From Lepidodermella squamata (Eukaryota > Gastrotricha), in assembly GCA_047495785.1 (NCBI GenBank), contig JBLDXI010000021.1, positions 1,922,001-1,986,000 on the forward strand: a stretch of DNA of 64,000 bases, in the 5' to 3' direction. A program made the position numbers and the translations under genes. This document shows, in pieces, positions 24,901 to 38,900 of the stretch (the stretch's first letter is position 1; every line of letters begins with the position of its first letter). Under the pieces are notes generated by a model that was given only the letters and a program-made list of their open reading frames with translations, did not search any database and was not told the origin of the DNA.

Positions 24901-26751
24901 TTAGGCAGAAATAGTGGCTGCAAGTATCGTTCGTTCGTTCGATGCTGCCAAACAAAAGCCACGATTGGCGATGCGTTTGTTTACGTTGAGGTTTTTCGCT
25001 CACCGGTTGTTGCTCTCGCCCCGCTGACTGCTGACCCGCGCTGTTTTAACTTGTAGCAACGCAGCAGGTCCACACTGGCGCTATGTATCATCACATAAAA
25101 CGGCGGCCGATGATATAGGTGAACGCGATATCGAGCGGTAAAATAGTATACCTATCTATCTACCTGCATTTCGCAGCGCGGCTTCTTGCCAAGGCGAAGC
25201 GTGACTCATCGCCGAGTTTTGTTATTGTTGTTTCCGCTGTGATGTTCTTGTTTCTCGTTATGTACACGAGGCGCAACAAGCTTTGCGCTGTTTGAAGCCG
25301 CCGATGCGCCGCTGCGTTTCAGGTCATGCCTCCAGACGCAAATTAGTCTTACTCAATCGCAGTTCGATTTTACCGACAATACACCTGTATGATGCATTAT
25401 CGAGTTGTCATTTTTTTTATCATTCGCGCGTGCTTTTTTTGTTATTATTTACCGGGAAACAAGTGCGCACCTGCTAAGTCGCAGCGCTGCTATCCGATAT
25501 AATCGAGCCTCGCCGCTATAGTTTTGAAGAGCTGCTCATATTCTCACCTTGCCCAACTCTTTTTTGGCGATTATTTACTGATCACGACTATATGTAATAG
25601 CGATGCTTTATATATTTTTGAGCGCCGGTGGATCTTCAGCAAGTTGATGATGTAGAGGAGGCCGGGCGTGCGTGAGAAAAACCATGTGCTGTTTCGGATT
25701 TTGAGCCGGTACCAAAACAGCAAATACTTGCGGCCTGCATCAGCATCTTGGTTTTTCACAAATAACACCCTTCGACTGTATTTTGCCTCGCGTGAAATTG
25801 CAATAGAGACGCGGATGATATTTAGAGGCCCGTATATCGCTGCTTCATCGCTGGCTAAATGTTAAAAAGCGTAAATAATAATCGCCAGCGCTGTGTTATT
25901 TTCTACGCAGATAGGTACACAATACACTACAGATAGGTATAATATGAAGATAATATCGCAAATAACACTTCATGAGCGCAAAATGTTGTGTTTAGGATTC
26001 AGCTCAGAAAGCGCTTGCCCGTGTTTTGTTCCGGGTTGTAAGACGCACAAAAATTGTTTTTATTGTTATTTTGTATACTTTTACGCTTTCCTCGAAACAT
26101 GTTACGCGAGAAACATGAAAACTGCGCGCTCGATATACTTACTTACCTCCACGGTAATATCTTTCTCGCTCAATTTCTGCGGCTTTGCGGCGCTCAAAAG
26201 AACTGCGCGCGTGTTTTCCCATTTTTTGCATTTAAATATAAAGTTTTGTAGTGGAACCCGTAAATAATAGCTTGGCAACAAATAATGTTTTTGTAGGCGG
26301 GCCATTTTTCGCTGTTTGGAATTTAATCCACGCGAGGCCATATTTATCATGTCAAATTTTGTTTCACGCCATCAAAGAAGTCAATCGCCATATCGATATA
26401 TACTGCTCTCTAGAACAAATGTGTTATTATCTCCACGCTAATGATTTATAATGTAACCGAGCAAGGATGATAGAATAGCAAATAATAAACAAACAAAGCG
26501 CGCTCGAAGTTTAGCCTTTCATCCGCCGCGCGATTCGCCGATAAACAGCCTATTTACTCCCAGAGCAACGCCAAGATTTGAAAATTTCTATTAATTCAAT
26601 TTCTATATAGATTTTTTTACACGCCGAGATTGTTGTGTCACAGTTTATTGACACAGCTATCGGCAAGGAAGAATCGACCGGAAAACAGCTTATTTCGCTC
26701 TGATTTCAACTTCGCTAAATATATAACCGGTACCCGTCAGAAAACAACAAA
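21987..26751. other. Long gene-poor intergenic region
   Basis: About 4.8 kb with no supported gene. The longest open frame (22836-23357 +, 173 codons) has a chance-like composition, no signal peptide and no splice partners. AT-rich blocks alternate with GC-richer patches (for example 23720-23850). A TATA-like string (aaatatataacc, near 26716) lies about 35 bases before the integrin start codon. This could be regulatory DNA for the integrin gene. Confidence 0.4.
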
Positions 26752-29700
26752 ATGCTATTAATCGGACATTCGATACTGCCGTTCCTTCTAACAACGGTCA
26801 TCGCTCACTCGTGTTGCGCTTTCAACCTCGACATCCTTCCCGAACACGTCAGAATCGTGAAAGGCCCCGCTGGTAGCCATTTCGGTTTCAAAGTCCAGGC
26901 GTATCAAAACACTCGAAATGACACCGTACTCGTTGTATCCGCGCCGAAGCTCAACAATTTGGTGGAAGAAAGACCGGGCCGTTCGGTTCTCGTCCGCGGC
27001 CACGGTGGCTTGCTAATCTGTCATCAAAATGAACAGAAGTGCAATAGGCAGTTTTTCTTCGAGACAAAGCAGTCACTCCTCTACAAAGAAAACAGGACGA
27101 ACCAGAATTTCGGCTGGAGTTTACAAGTTGGCGATGTCGCCGATGCGAATTCTCCCCAAGTTCCTTTAATCGTAAGTTTCAAGCGCCATCTTAGATCATT
27201 ATCGGAATCTTAATTTTTAAATTATTTAGGCTTGCGCTCCAATGTGGAGATTTCGGCATGGGAACGTGTCCGAAATGACTGGTGCCTGCTTTTTATCGCG
27301 AATCGACCGCGGTTCAGATTCAATATTGGTCGATGCGCCTCATACAACGCCTTTCTACCCCTGCCTCTATCGTACGTTTTCAAAACCGAGTGCTCATCTT
27401 CTCACCTTGTTGTCTCGTATAACTTTTAGCGGCCCCCTTTTACCCCCCGTTGTGAATTTTGTTTTTCATTCCGAGTTTTTGTTTATTCAAACGTATGTAT
27501 ACAGGTGATAGTCAAAATTGTCAAAGTTCGTGGTCGCCGGTCGGATCCGGCCAGGAAAATCCCATGCGGGAGCACTGCACGTGCATCGATGGTTTTGCGA
27601 CAGCTCTAGTCAAAGTTTGTTTTCAACTGAAAAAATAGTAGTTTTAAGGCGTCAACAAAACAAGCAATATAATGATATAACAGCAGCAGCAGAGTTTACA
27701 ATATATACTCATTATACCGGCGTGATCTAAAAAATGACTTTAAAACTCTCTTCATGATAGATATTTAGATCTTTCAAAGCTTTTACCTGTCCTGTAATAT
27801 GCATGTACAGCTTCCTAGAGACGTAAATAGCCGATAATTTGGTAGTTATAACATATAACTAAAGCTTGTGTCATTGGGCTTTCGATGTCGTCGAATTTCG
27901 GAGCCGTTGAAGTCCGTTGAGCTTCTGATGAGGTTAAAAAAGTTGAAACCCCTCCCCAACGAACCCCTTTTTTATTTCTGAATAATATTTTATTTTACGA
28001 AAATCGCTTTCGATGTTACTCAATACTCCTTGATATAGCTTTTGCTAAATGTGTTGTGCCATTTTCATTTCAGAATATAGCCTTGGTTATCATAGGCAAG
28101 GCTACTGCCAAGCCGGAATGTCTTCAGCTCTAGTAGGTTACCCTTTGCTATTAACTTCGGCGGTAAACAAACCTTGTGATTGCACCTTCGTCTCGGTTCA
28201 TTTTCTGTTTCATGCTAACTTTCGTTTATGTTATTTAATTTTGTTGTCATAATAATTAATCTATCAAAAAAAAATCGGAAATAACCAATGAGAATCGAAT
28301 TTAACCTAACCCCGCCGTTAGACAATCGGTTTTTATGGTGTCCAAAAGCCTAATTTATTTTACGTCTGATATCATGCCTGCTTTGCTTTTTCGGTCTTTG
28401 AGCTGCTTCTATAATATAAACGTAACCTTTTACCATCACCTTTCCAGTTCTTCGAACGGTTCACGGTCAAAAATGGCCGCTTGCATGTCTCTTTTTCAGT
28501 TCAGTATTATTTATTATTTTGTATTCATTTTCTGTTGGGAATTTTGTGCATGACGATAACTTTCACGTTCGGACGGTATCAATCGAATTTTAAAACACGC
28601 ACAATTCGGAGCGGGAAATTGCTTCGAACGGCTATGAATTTCAGCTGCGCTGCTTGATAATTTTATTTTCAGAATATTTAAGGATGCTCTAAACCCAGCT
28701 TTGACACGTCCTAAAAGACTGAATTTTCACAGGGTACAATCGCTTCCAGCAACCAACGTCCCAAACCTAGTGTCATTGCGCTCGGTGCACCAGGTGGAAC
28801 TTATTGGGCAGGTGAGAGATTGAACATCCAGCATTTTATTCGAATATCGAATGTTAATTAAGGTGGAGCTTATGCGGCCCCGCTGCACGGCGCATGGATG
28901 GTGAATAGTAATTCTGTTCCCGATTTCAAAATGATCGCAGCTGGACCGAAAGAAAAGCGCGACAACAATTCTTACGAATTCGATAATGGGCTATTCGGCT
29001 ACGCCATGGCTGCTTACTCGGTCGACATTCCTCAGCGAAAGCAAACATTACAAGGCCTTGCTATTTCCGGCATCAAGACAAAAGCGCTGGGCGAAGTCGT
29101 ACTGGCTTCGATGTCTTTAGCTCGAAACGAGGCTTCCATCAATTATTTCAAAAACAACTCTGTAGTTCGAGGCACCCAGCTGTCGGAAGGTTTCGGGAGC
29201 AGTTTAGCTTGTGGCGACGTCAACGGCGATGGCCTGCCGGAAATTTTCGTCGGCGCACCGTTTTATTTTACGAACGCCACGGGAAAACCGGGCGAGACAA
29301 GCCGCGACTCGGCTAGGTCGTTCGACTCAGGCCGCGTCTACATCTTCTCAACTTACCTTGAACAATCTGATGTCTACGGCGACTATGGGCCGCCTTACAA
29401 CTTGGTCTTTCACGACTATTCAAAGATGGTAACACTTGAAGGTACTGAGAGTGAAGGCCGATTCGGAGCAGCTATTGACTTCTTAGGTAAGCTAATTTTC
29501 GATCTAAAATGGTGTAAATTGTTATCAAACCTTTCGAACAGGGGATATAAATGACGATGGATTTGGGGATATTGTTATTGCGGCGCCGTTCGGTGGGAAA
29601 GGAAATTTAGGCGTAGTATACATCTATCTCGGATCGGCGACGGGATTGAGTTCGAAGCCGTCGCAAACCATCGAAGCGAGTCATTTCCCAGCGTTTGCCA

Positions 29701-31992
29701 ACAGCCAAGTCGCTACCCGCCCGGGCTTTTTGCGCTCGCCAATGTTCGGCTACACTGTTCAAGGCCGCTACGACGTTGACGGCAATGACTATCCCGACCT
29801 ACTGATTGGCGCAGTCGGCGCCGATGCCGTCATTGTTGTGCGAAGTCGGCCCGTCGCTAAAATCAGCGCAACTGTCACCGTTGACCCGAAAATCGTCGGC
29901 ACAACTGTAAATGGCGTAGTTCGGAATGACTGTCGCCAAGACGTTGACAACTCGACGTACTTCTGTACAGAAGTTTTGTACTGCTTCAGCTACAAAGGCA
30001 AAAGTTTACCGCCCGCTTTCGAGGTCGGAATGACGATAGATGCTGACGTATTGCTGACCAGCAGTTCAGTGACAAGTCGCGCGTATTTCGACGACGATAA
30101 ATCCAGCCATTTCCGGCGGCTTCTGATCAGATCCACGGGGATGGCATGTGGCCGCGAGAGAATTCGTGTCCTCCGATCGCCTGTCGACCTGCTGACCCCA
30201 ATTGTTTTCCGAGCCACTCTCACGACTTTACCCCAGGCGAACACTGCTGATTTAGTGCCAATTTTCGCAACGGGCGAGACTTTCACCCAGAACGCTACGG
30301 CAGAGATTGCCAAAGATTGTGGCCCTGACAACATTTGCATACCCAATTTTAAAATCGACGTTTCGAAAAGCCGGCAACGAAGCGTGATTCTCGGTGATAC
30401 CAGGGCCTACTTGCTGAACTTCACCGTTCGAAATGACGGCGAAGAGGGCTATGGTGGTAAAGTGACAGTTTCAACGCCGATTGGTGCTCGGTTTAACGGT
30501 CGTGAAGTGTTCGAAATTTTGGCCGATGGTGAAGTTAGCAAACTTCAACTAGCTGAACTCGTGTGCTCAGTACATTCAACAACGGCTGCTGCGGCAGATT
30601 CGCTGCCTGAATATGAAATATTCGCTTCACCATCTTTGCTCCCGATTCCTGTCAACACGACAACAGGGCAATACGTTACCTGTAACCTGCCTCAGCCTTT
30701 CCGGAATGGACGAATGGTTAGTGATTAACTAGTGATTTTTGTCTATTATTTTATTCGGAAAATTTCAGATTGAGATTCGAATGTCTTTCTCGATGGGTTC
30801 TCTGGAAATGGCCGATGATAACTCTCCAGAGGCCAAGTTCAACGTGTCGGTTTCGAGCATCAACCCCGAATTGAACGCTACCCTCTGGGATAATCGAGCA
30901 CAACTCGGAGTTAAAATTCGGCCTGATTTGTCAATAAGCATGGAAATGTGAGTTCTTTTTGAACCGATTTTTTTATTTTTATTTAATGTAATTTTCCAGA
31001 TCTCGCGAACCGGAGCAAATTGTTTACGAGGAAAATGAATACTCCTCCCCGGCGCATTCTTACAGTGGGACAATTTTCGAGACTGCAGTCGGCCCGCACC
31101 TGTTCCTCGAGTTCTACATTCACAACAGCGGGCCTACAACAGCAGCGAAAATCGAGCTGTCAGCCCAGTGGCCTCAAGACCGAATTCGAAATCACTCGCT
31201 GTTGTACCTGGTCGAGACACCGTACTTTCTACGCGGCCGAGGCCGGTGTTATGCAGGCCCACCAGTTAACCCGCTGCGACTCGATATGGTTCCGATGCCG
31301 AATCATCGGCTTTCGCGGCCCAAGGGTGGCCCATCATCTGCCGCATCGACGTGGAACGACGCTGATCCTAAAACGCTTCAGTGCTATGCGCTGAATATTG
31401 CAGCAGGCGACTACGCTCGAATCGTTCTTCGGACTCGCCTCATCGCAAGAAACATTAATATGGTAAGCATCATTAGACACTACTTTATTGACAGCTCTTT
31501 TGCTCGTCTTTCCTGGGTCAATAAATTGTGTCTATTAAATCGAACAAAACTTATTCGTAACAGCATCATTAGGTCTTTTATTGCCTGCACCTGCGCATTT
31601 GTCGCAATCAAGTATTTCTTATTTTTTATTCATTATTGTTGTTGCTATTCTAGATCTTTGTTAACGATCGATCGATGACTGTGGCTGCTACCGCTCGCGT
31701 TGTCAAGTTGCCAACTACGCCCGTTGTACCCATCGACATATCTGTGACGTCACTCGCGCGAATAGAAGTGGTGACAAGAGTTGGCGACTTCTCGCTCGCC
31801 CACGTCGATCTATGGATTATTGCTGTCGCGCTTGGCGCCGGCCTACTAACTGTCGTGCTTGTTCTGTTATCACTTTGGCTGGCTGGATGCTTCGATCGGA
31901 AAGTGCGCCGACCAAAGGCGGACTACGTAAAGTTGGCTACGTTCGATCCAATAAAGACTCAAGCGAAAAGAGTGCCGATTTTCGGGGAGTAA
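26752..31992 (+). CDS. Integrin alpha chain
   Basis: Ten exons (26752-27171, 27230-27371, 27505-27591, 28074-28132, 28733-28811, 28863-29486, 29542-30716, 30769-30947, 31000-31462, 31654-31992) total 1188 residues in phase. Integrin alpha pairs with a beta chain as a receptor for extracellular matrix. A signal peptide leads to FNLDILPEHV, the canonical mature start, followed by FG-GAP beta-propeller blades: LGAPGGTYW, then Ca-binding loops DVNGDGLPE, DINDDGFGD and DVDGNDYPD. Cysteine-containing calf/thigh domains follow, then one membrane helix (about residues 1130-1155) and a ~30-residue tail. No inserted I-domain is visible. The juxtamembrane GFFKR signature reads GCFDRK. The exon 3 donor (27592) is the least certain splice site; it was picked because it restores EYSLGYHRQGYCQAG. 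Confidence 0.93.
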
Positions 31993-34900
31993 AAACTATG
32001 AAGAAGGAATCACGGCTACTCAAAGCTTCCGGTGTGCCTCGTCAATAAAAAATTCAATTCTCATCAAAAAATTTGCCCAAAAAATTATTATAAATCAGCG
32101 ACTGAAAAAATATTGCTATTCCTATTGCTGCCGTTGTAAATAGGAAATATGTGGAATTTTGTGCTTAATTTTTTATTTACGCCGTTTCTTTTGTTAAAAA
32201 TGACATGACAGACAAGACAATAAAGAAGACATGATTGACATTGGCCGTTGTTTTTGTCACTCAAGTGTGATGTTAATTATCGCAAAAATAGCTACTGAAT
32301 TATAGATATATACTTAATCCTTCGGCGCGGTCAGATTTAATTTTATTTTCGAGTTTTTCTCCGCACTCGGCATCTGAGGCCGTGTTTTGCTTCAATTATC
32401 GACACAGGGCTCGAAATGCGGATCCCACTTGATCTAACTTCCTCTTTAGCTTATTACGATATTGGCCAATGATATATTGTAAACAAAGGCCGATCGACAA
32501 ATACAAACGACGGCTCATTTTCTACTCCAATCGAGAATGTGTACATGTACACAAAAAGTATGCAGTACTTTTTACAAGCATCAGGATAGCTCAATAGCAA
32601 TACCGGAAAGTTGCACCACACTGCGGTAGGTCATCTGCAAGGCAATGAAAGCCATCTATTATACTCACCGCGGCAGCGACAAGAGTTTTTTAAACCATAT
32701 TATACGAGGGGCCGATCATATTACGTATAGCTGCTTAAATTGCTCTTATACATCTTGGGGGAAATCATTGGTCTAGTAATCATTTTAGCGCATTCTCAGC
32801 TAAATGACGGGAAATCCCTTGACCTATTTTGCTTTTTGTTTAAAAAATGCATTCACGGACGATTTTTACGTCCCATTAAAATTGCCGCCGGTGCAGGTTG
32901 TATGGCATTTAAGGGGGACGCGTAAATCTTATTATATGTGTGCCGCGGCGCGACGTTTTTTGTCGCGACAGGTCAAGAAGCCCTAAAATTTGCACTACTT
33001 ATTTTGGGAAGCGAAGGATATTGCTGTAATTTTTTCTGGATGGCCACTTTTAGCTTTTGATAGCAAGCGGAACCCTTGAGATGAGTTCAACTGGATTAGG
33101 CTGATTTTGTTAAAAGCCGGTACACATTGCCGGCATTTATACACACGCATCTTGATCGCCTGGCTAATTTCGCAGCCAGTCTCCGCCCCAAGTGCAAAAA
33201 TAATAAGTGAGAAAACTAAGTTTACATCGCCCACTTCAAATTAGCCAGTGACGCCTAAACAAACAACATCAACACCGTCCAGTGTCAACGCCATTTTAAT
33301 CTTTTGTCAGTATTTAAGGTAAATATTTTAATACGATTTTTTGAAGTTAATATCATATTGAATGATCGAGCTGTTATAATTACAAGGCCTGGTTTTTTTC
33401 ATTCGTAATGTCGAGCAAAGGCTGGACGAGTAACTTATACCTGAGTATTTATGTAGCCCTTGAGCCCCTTGTTTGCCCTTTTATCGGCTGCTCGTTCGCG
33501 TCATCGACGTTTTTGGCGAGCCTGGCAGCGCCTGGCGTTCGAAAATTGGAAAGCGCACCATGGTTGTAGTATATATGTTGCGATGACACACAGACAGGCA
33601 GCGGTGTAAAGCTACATCGGCGGTATTAAATATTTAATAAACAATAACAACAGCAGAAAACTATGCGACAGGTCGACGCTGCGCGACCAGCTCATTTATC
33701 GCGGAAAATAACTCGAGTTATCGTTGTTTTATATTTCTAACGCCGCTTGTTATCACATGCCACTTTTCGCTTATTATACATTGTCCGCCGCAGCCGCCGG
33801 CTGTGTCTTGTTCCTACGGCAGCGAGCAGACGGCAAGAGGCTGCTGGCTTTTCGTCCAGCACCGTTTTATTTTGAATTTTCGTATCATATCTGATATTAT
33901 TATATTAATATATAATACTGTTGTTACATCGGCGGCAAAACCTTGCGAGGCGAGACGCGCGGCATTTATTGCTGAACAAACACTTGCTAAATGAGCGGAG
34001 CTATTTTACTCATCATCTGCTCGCTTTTGATGCCGCTTGAAATGACCAGCTACAGTCGCTCTCTGCCACACGAGCCTCAGCAGATTCAGTTCCGTGTTTG
34101 TACTGCTTAATGCTCCGTTGAAGAGCCATTTATTAGTCCAGTTCCATTTCAATAAAACGCTAACTTCTCCTTAGTTACGCGTATGAAAATCAATTTCCTT
34201 ACCTCGCTATTCTTATTGCGTTGATTTGTTCTTGTGGCAATGATTTAACCTGGAAAAAACTCCGTGCTTTTAGTTCATTTTCTGCTTCCATTCAAATTTT
34301 TATCTTTATAACTTATTTACACAAGCAAGGTAATAATTGATGTCGAAAAGCAGTTGATTAGTGTATTCTCGACTGAATAGTCTCGGGGTTAAAAAACGAG
34401 GAGTCTATTCAAACAAAAACAAGTAGTTTTTTGTCAAGTAGCTATTGTAAAATAACTATATTAATGTTAAATATTGCGGCTTTGCGGCTGTGCTTCATGA
34501 TTTTTGCGCGCATGAATTGAGTGCCTAATCGGTCTTTCGTCTATACACCTGCGCTCGCAAAAAATTATCAAAATCAGCAATGCGACAGGCGGCGCGCACG
34601 CGTGTGTCACATGCAAGATGCCGTTGCCATGGGCGACGGTCATGTTAAAGTACATCCGTTATGTGAAAAACATCGTAAAAAACGCGAGCGTGCGCTTAGA
34701 CGATAGAAGTTCTGAATATATAAAATTATTATAGTGATGTTTCATCGAGCGCGGCCATAGTAATGCCATTATATAGTAATAGAAACATAACACAGCGTAA
34801 TATAGATTATAGCTAATTCATTATTGGGCGTTTAATAATTTAACGCCTTATTACGGTGATAGGAAATTTTGGCAAAAGGCAGTGCCGAACAGCGATGCGT

Positions 34901-36409
34901 TGTCAAGACTGTAAAAAGGTTGCATTGCTTATCGGCTTCATTAGGCGGGGTGCGAGCGATTTCGCTTGGCACCGCGTTTATTTCTGCCCGCTATCGATTC
35001 GCCGCTCCATGACACCTCGACAGCGGCGCGTGAGTTCGGAAGCACTCACCCGACTGCAGTTGTTATGAACGAGCGAGCGAACAGTGGCAATCAACGCGGC
35101 ATCTCGCCTACCTGTTTTGAGGAGTTTATTTATTAAACACGGCCTGCGCCTGCTATTTTTTTAATACGCGCCCACGAGTGGGCAAAAGACGGCTAATAAT
35201 TGCGTTTACAGCCGATCTGCGCTTGTTTCCTCTCCCCTTCTTACACCGCAGCCGCAAAAAGCCCGCTGGAGGCTTGTGCGAGCGGCCAATTTCGCAGCAG
35301 AGCGTCTAAAAACACGACACCAGCTATTTTTACGCTCGAGTTTCGATTGTGCTACTGCTGTGTTTTAGTTATAGTAATAAGCATTATTCGTGATTATTGT
35401 GGCAAAGTTATGATGACCGACGTGAGTGAGTTTATAAACTACACTGCATACTAGTCCCCCCGCGAGCGAAAAATTACGCGTGAATACGATTGAGATGTTT
35501 TTGTTTTTGCTCTAGGATCCATATCATAGGAAGCACCCAATTAAGTGTATGACATCAGCGATGTCCGATGAAGATTTGGAACCCGAGTCATCGCTAGTTA
35601 ACACGCGACCTCGAAGCTGACGTATAGTTTCTGGCACGATTAATGATGTAGGATTAGTTTTTCGATTTTAGATTGAGCCTGAAGCATTAATCCAGAAATC
35701 TTAATCGTACCTCCCTTTGGCTGTTCCAAATTACAATCCTGATTTCATTTTATCATTCACGCGTCACGTTCTTAATCTCTGAAGATCTCTTGTGAATAAC
35801 TTTCGATTTTTTACTGTGTGACCTGCTTATGAAGATTTGCGAATATTCCCTAAGGGGCAAGCGTCCAAGAGCCTCTCCTTTTTCCTATTATCGGTTGTTA
35901 GCTCTAGGTTTAACACCTTGGAGGAAAAACCCCGCATTATCGCTGCGAGGTTTTTTGCTTCCTTCAGGCGCAACTGGCTACTATAATATTAAAAGTGAGC
36001 GGGTAATAACTAGCCAATAGGGTGGCTCTTCCTCCTCCTCCTCGTCACCACTTCGCACTGCGACAACTCGGACTCGTATAATATCGCATGTGTTACTTCT
36101 TATTAGAGGCTTGGTAAACATACACTGGCTGACCCGTCTCGCTCGTTCGCATCACATCATCATCGCGGTGTTCTCACCTTGTTTTATTAGACGCACTTGG
36201 ATTTTTTACGCCTTGCAAAAAGAGCGACACTTTTGTAATACAACCTCGTCGCATTATTCGCATTACCGATCTTTGTGTATAGGTGTTTACTAAGATCTCA
36301 GAATTTCGCTTCCTGCGAGCGGCGGAGGAACAAAAAAATAAATTATCACCGCGTCGTTGTAGCCGCAAGAACGACAACGGCGACTTGATCGGTGCAGTTC
36401 GTGTAGTTA
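31993..36409. other. Long gene-poor intergenic region
   Basis: About 4.4 kb with no supported gene. The first ~250 bases are the integrin 3' UTR (AATAAAAAATTC near 32045 and AATAAAG near 32219). The rest is AT-rich with only short open frames. A CCTCCTCCTCCTC microsatellite-like stretch lies near 36030. Confidence 0.4.
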
Positions 36410-38564
36410 ATGAAGCAGCCCGGTCCTGCTATCGGCCTCATCGCCTATCAGCATCAAACAGCAACTTCGCAAATCTTCAACGAGAACAGCCACGCTATGA
36501 TAGCGTCGTCGTCACGCCCCACTGCTCCCAACTTGGCCGTGACGTCGACGTCACTAGGCCTACAGCGCCAGCAGCACGCGCCAGCCATGCCGAGCCAGTC
36601 GCAGGCGTACCGCCGCGGAACTTCGCTGGTTTCGCTCAACGCCAGCCCGATGTCGAGCCAGGACGTCAGTACCATCAGGGACGCGCTTCTCCGCCACGAT
36701 GCCTCGCTCAGCCGAGCCGGTGCCGCCGCCAACCACTTGCAACCTGTCGATCGGCACTCTCTTGCCTCAAGGTCACATTTCAGGTAAATCCGATTGGAAA
36801 CCACAATTTTTTATGACGAAAACCAGCATTTGGCATTGGCCCAACTTTAGCATTCTTTTTTTATGCGGTAAAAGGAATTCCGAATTTAGGTATTATTACT
36901 CTTATTGGATCAAACTTTTTTACCGTGAAGTTATTTATATTCTGCTCGATCAACTCTGGATATAATTAACGGAAATTTCATTAATATTATAAAGGTGTCA
37001 AGTTCATATTTTTCACGTATTTTTCGCGCGAAGCAACTGAGATTACGGCGCCGTTCTCATTTTAAATTGGCCTGCCATGATTGAGGGGCCGTCTTATCGG
37101 ATGCTATAAGAAGGACGCAGTTCTCAGTTGCTAAGCAATTGTGATACGTTCTCAATATCAAGACGAAAAAAATTGCGTCCTATTTAAAAATGATTTTCAC
37201 TTTTGTTTCAGGGCCGACCCGAACACAGACGTTCTTGCTCAACATTTAAGGTGGTCGACGGCGCCGACAGCATCAGCCGGCAGTGCCGGCTTCGCGGAAA
37301 CCGAGGTACTGGCGGCGGCGCGTGACAGCTATCACCCGATCGCGTCGCCGGCTCCCAACATGCAAATATCGATAAAGCAGATAACAAAATCGACACCCTC
37401 ACAGCCGCAAACCGCGAACCATCAACAGTCGTCGCCGCTGCCGCCGTCGCCGTCGCCAAACCAGCCCGTGTTGCTGCTCAACCAACATCGCCAGCATATC
37501 AACAACGCCGGCGCCGCGCAGCAACAACGCCTCGTGTCTGTCGAAAACCGCCCGGCTACAACGTCTTCCGCCACGCCGGCGCCCGGCGCGAAACACCCGA
37601 CATCGGCGGCGATGTCAGCCGCGTCGACACCGCGAATGTTGCCAGGCACCTCCGAGCTGCGAAAACAGTTCGACGTGTACCAGCGCGGCACGCCCTTTCT
37701 GCCATCGTCCTCGTCAACTAAATACTTCTACAAGCCGGAACACGGGTGGCTCGTGAAGACGATTCGAGATCGGCGAAACGTCAACTCGTCGTCGCAGCAA
37801 CAACAACGGTTAGGCGCTGCGTCGCCCGGCGCCGATCAACAACTGCCCTCGCAGCAGAGTATGGAGGTCGGGAAGCTGACGCCGGTGTCGGGTAGCCAGA
37901 TGCGCACCACGCCGCCGCCTCGATCGCCCGGTACAACGAGGCCAGGTGCGCGCAACTCGGCGGCGTCGTCGTCGGCGCCGAAAATCTCGTCCTCCGCCGG
38001 CATTCCCTACGTCACTGTCGTCGACTTGAATGCGGACAGTGACGGCGTGGTTGATGCCGCCGAGAACCAGCTCAAATCGAGTGGCGCCGTGTCCAGCCCG
38101 CTTCGCACCTCGGTCATGACGAAGCGGCTGCATCAGGCGCCGGCGGCACCTCATCACCCGACCCCCACCGCCGCACCCCCTGGAACCTTATTACAGGTAT
38201 TTCACAGTAGTCAAATCGATCAATTATTTGAATCCTAATTTTTCAGGTTGATGCCTCGTCGCCTGGTGGCCATGCTGCCGCTGCTCAAAACCAGGCGCGC
38301 GTGCCATCGGGCAACAGCGGCGCCATGATGTTGACCTCGAAACAGCACCCGGCCGCAATGCGGGCGAAAAAGTTGCGCGATCTATTCGCGTCTTACGATG
38401 ACTTTAAACGCGCGGCTGAAGACTACGCTAGCAATTTTCCGAAACTGCCGCTCGACCTGACATCATCGCCGTACCTCAACGAGGCGAAACAGCGCCAGAT
38501 ATGGTGTTGGCTGCATTACGGCGAAAATATCAGCGACGTTGAGTACCTGCTCAGCGTTTGCTGA
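36410..38564 (+). CDS. Large disordered protein of unknown family with ordered C-terminus
   Basis: Exons 36410-36783, 37212-38196 and 38247-38564 join in phase to 558 residues. Most of the protein is rich in Ser, Ala, Pro, Gln and Thr and is probably disordered. Two parts look ordered: a central block around residue 290 (ELRKQFDVYQRGTPFL, then KYFYKPEHGWLVKTIRDRR), and the last ~80 residues (AMRAKKLRDLFASYDDFKRA through RQIWCWLHYGENISDVEYLL), which look helical. There is no signal peptide or membrane segment. Codon choice is GC-rich compared with its surroundings. I do not recognise the family; a regulatory or scaffold protein is possible. Upstream coding exons cannot be excluded. Confidence 0.7.
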
Positions 38565-38900
38565 AAACACACATTCCCAGTTCAGGGTCGGCGGTGAGAA
38601 ATATTCCATGAGTTTCGAAAATTTCTGTGCGCTGTTTTTCTCAGTTCAAATTTCGAATTGCTGTTCATTGTCTCTTTTTGTTTTTCACTGTATTGTACAA
38701 AAGTTTCATCGATGAAGCGGATCGTTCACAAGTTTTACAATATGAATTTATTGACTTATATACTAAAATTAAACTACACCCGAATACTATGGCAGTGTTA
38801 TTGCTAAAACTGATGATGTTGAATAACTTCAGCAATCGACATTGTTCTGGTTTTTTTACAATAAAATCAGCTAAAATGCGAACAATTGGTTGCATTTTTT
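38565..38900. other. Convergent 3' region
   Basis: 336 bases between two converging genes, presumably their overlapping 3' UTRs. A minus-strand open frame here has no support. Confidence 0.45.
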
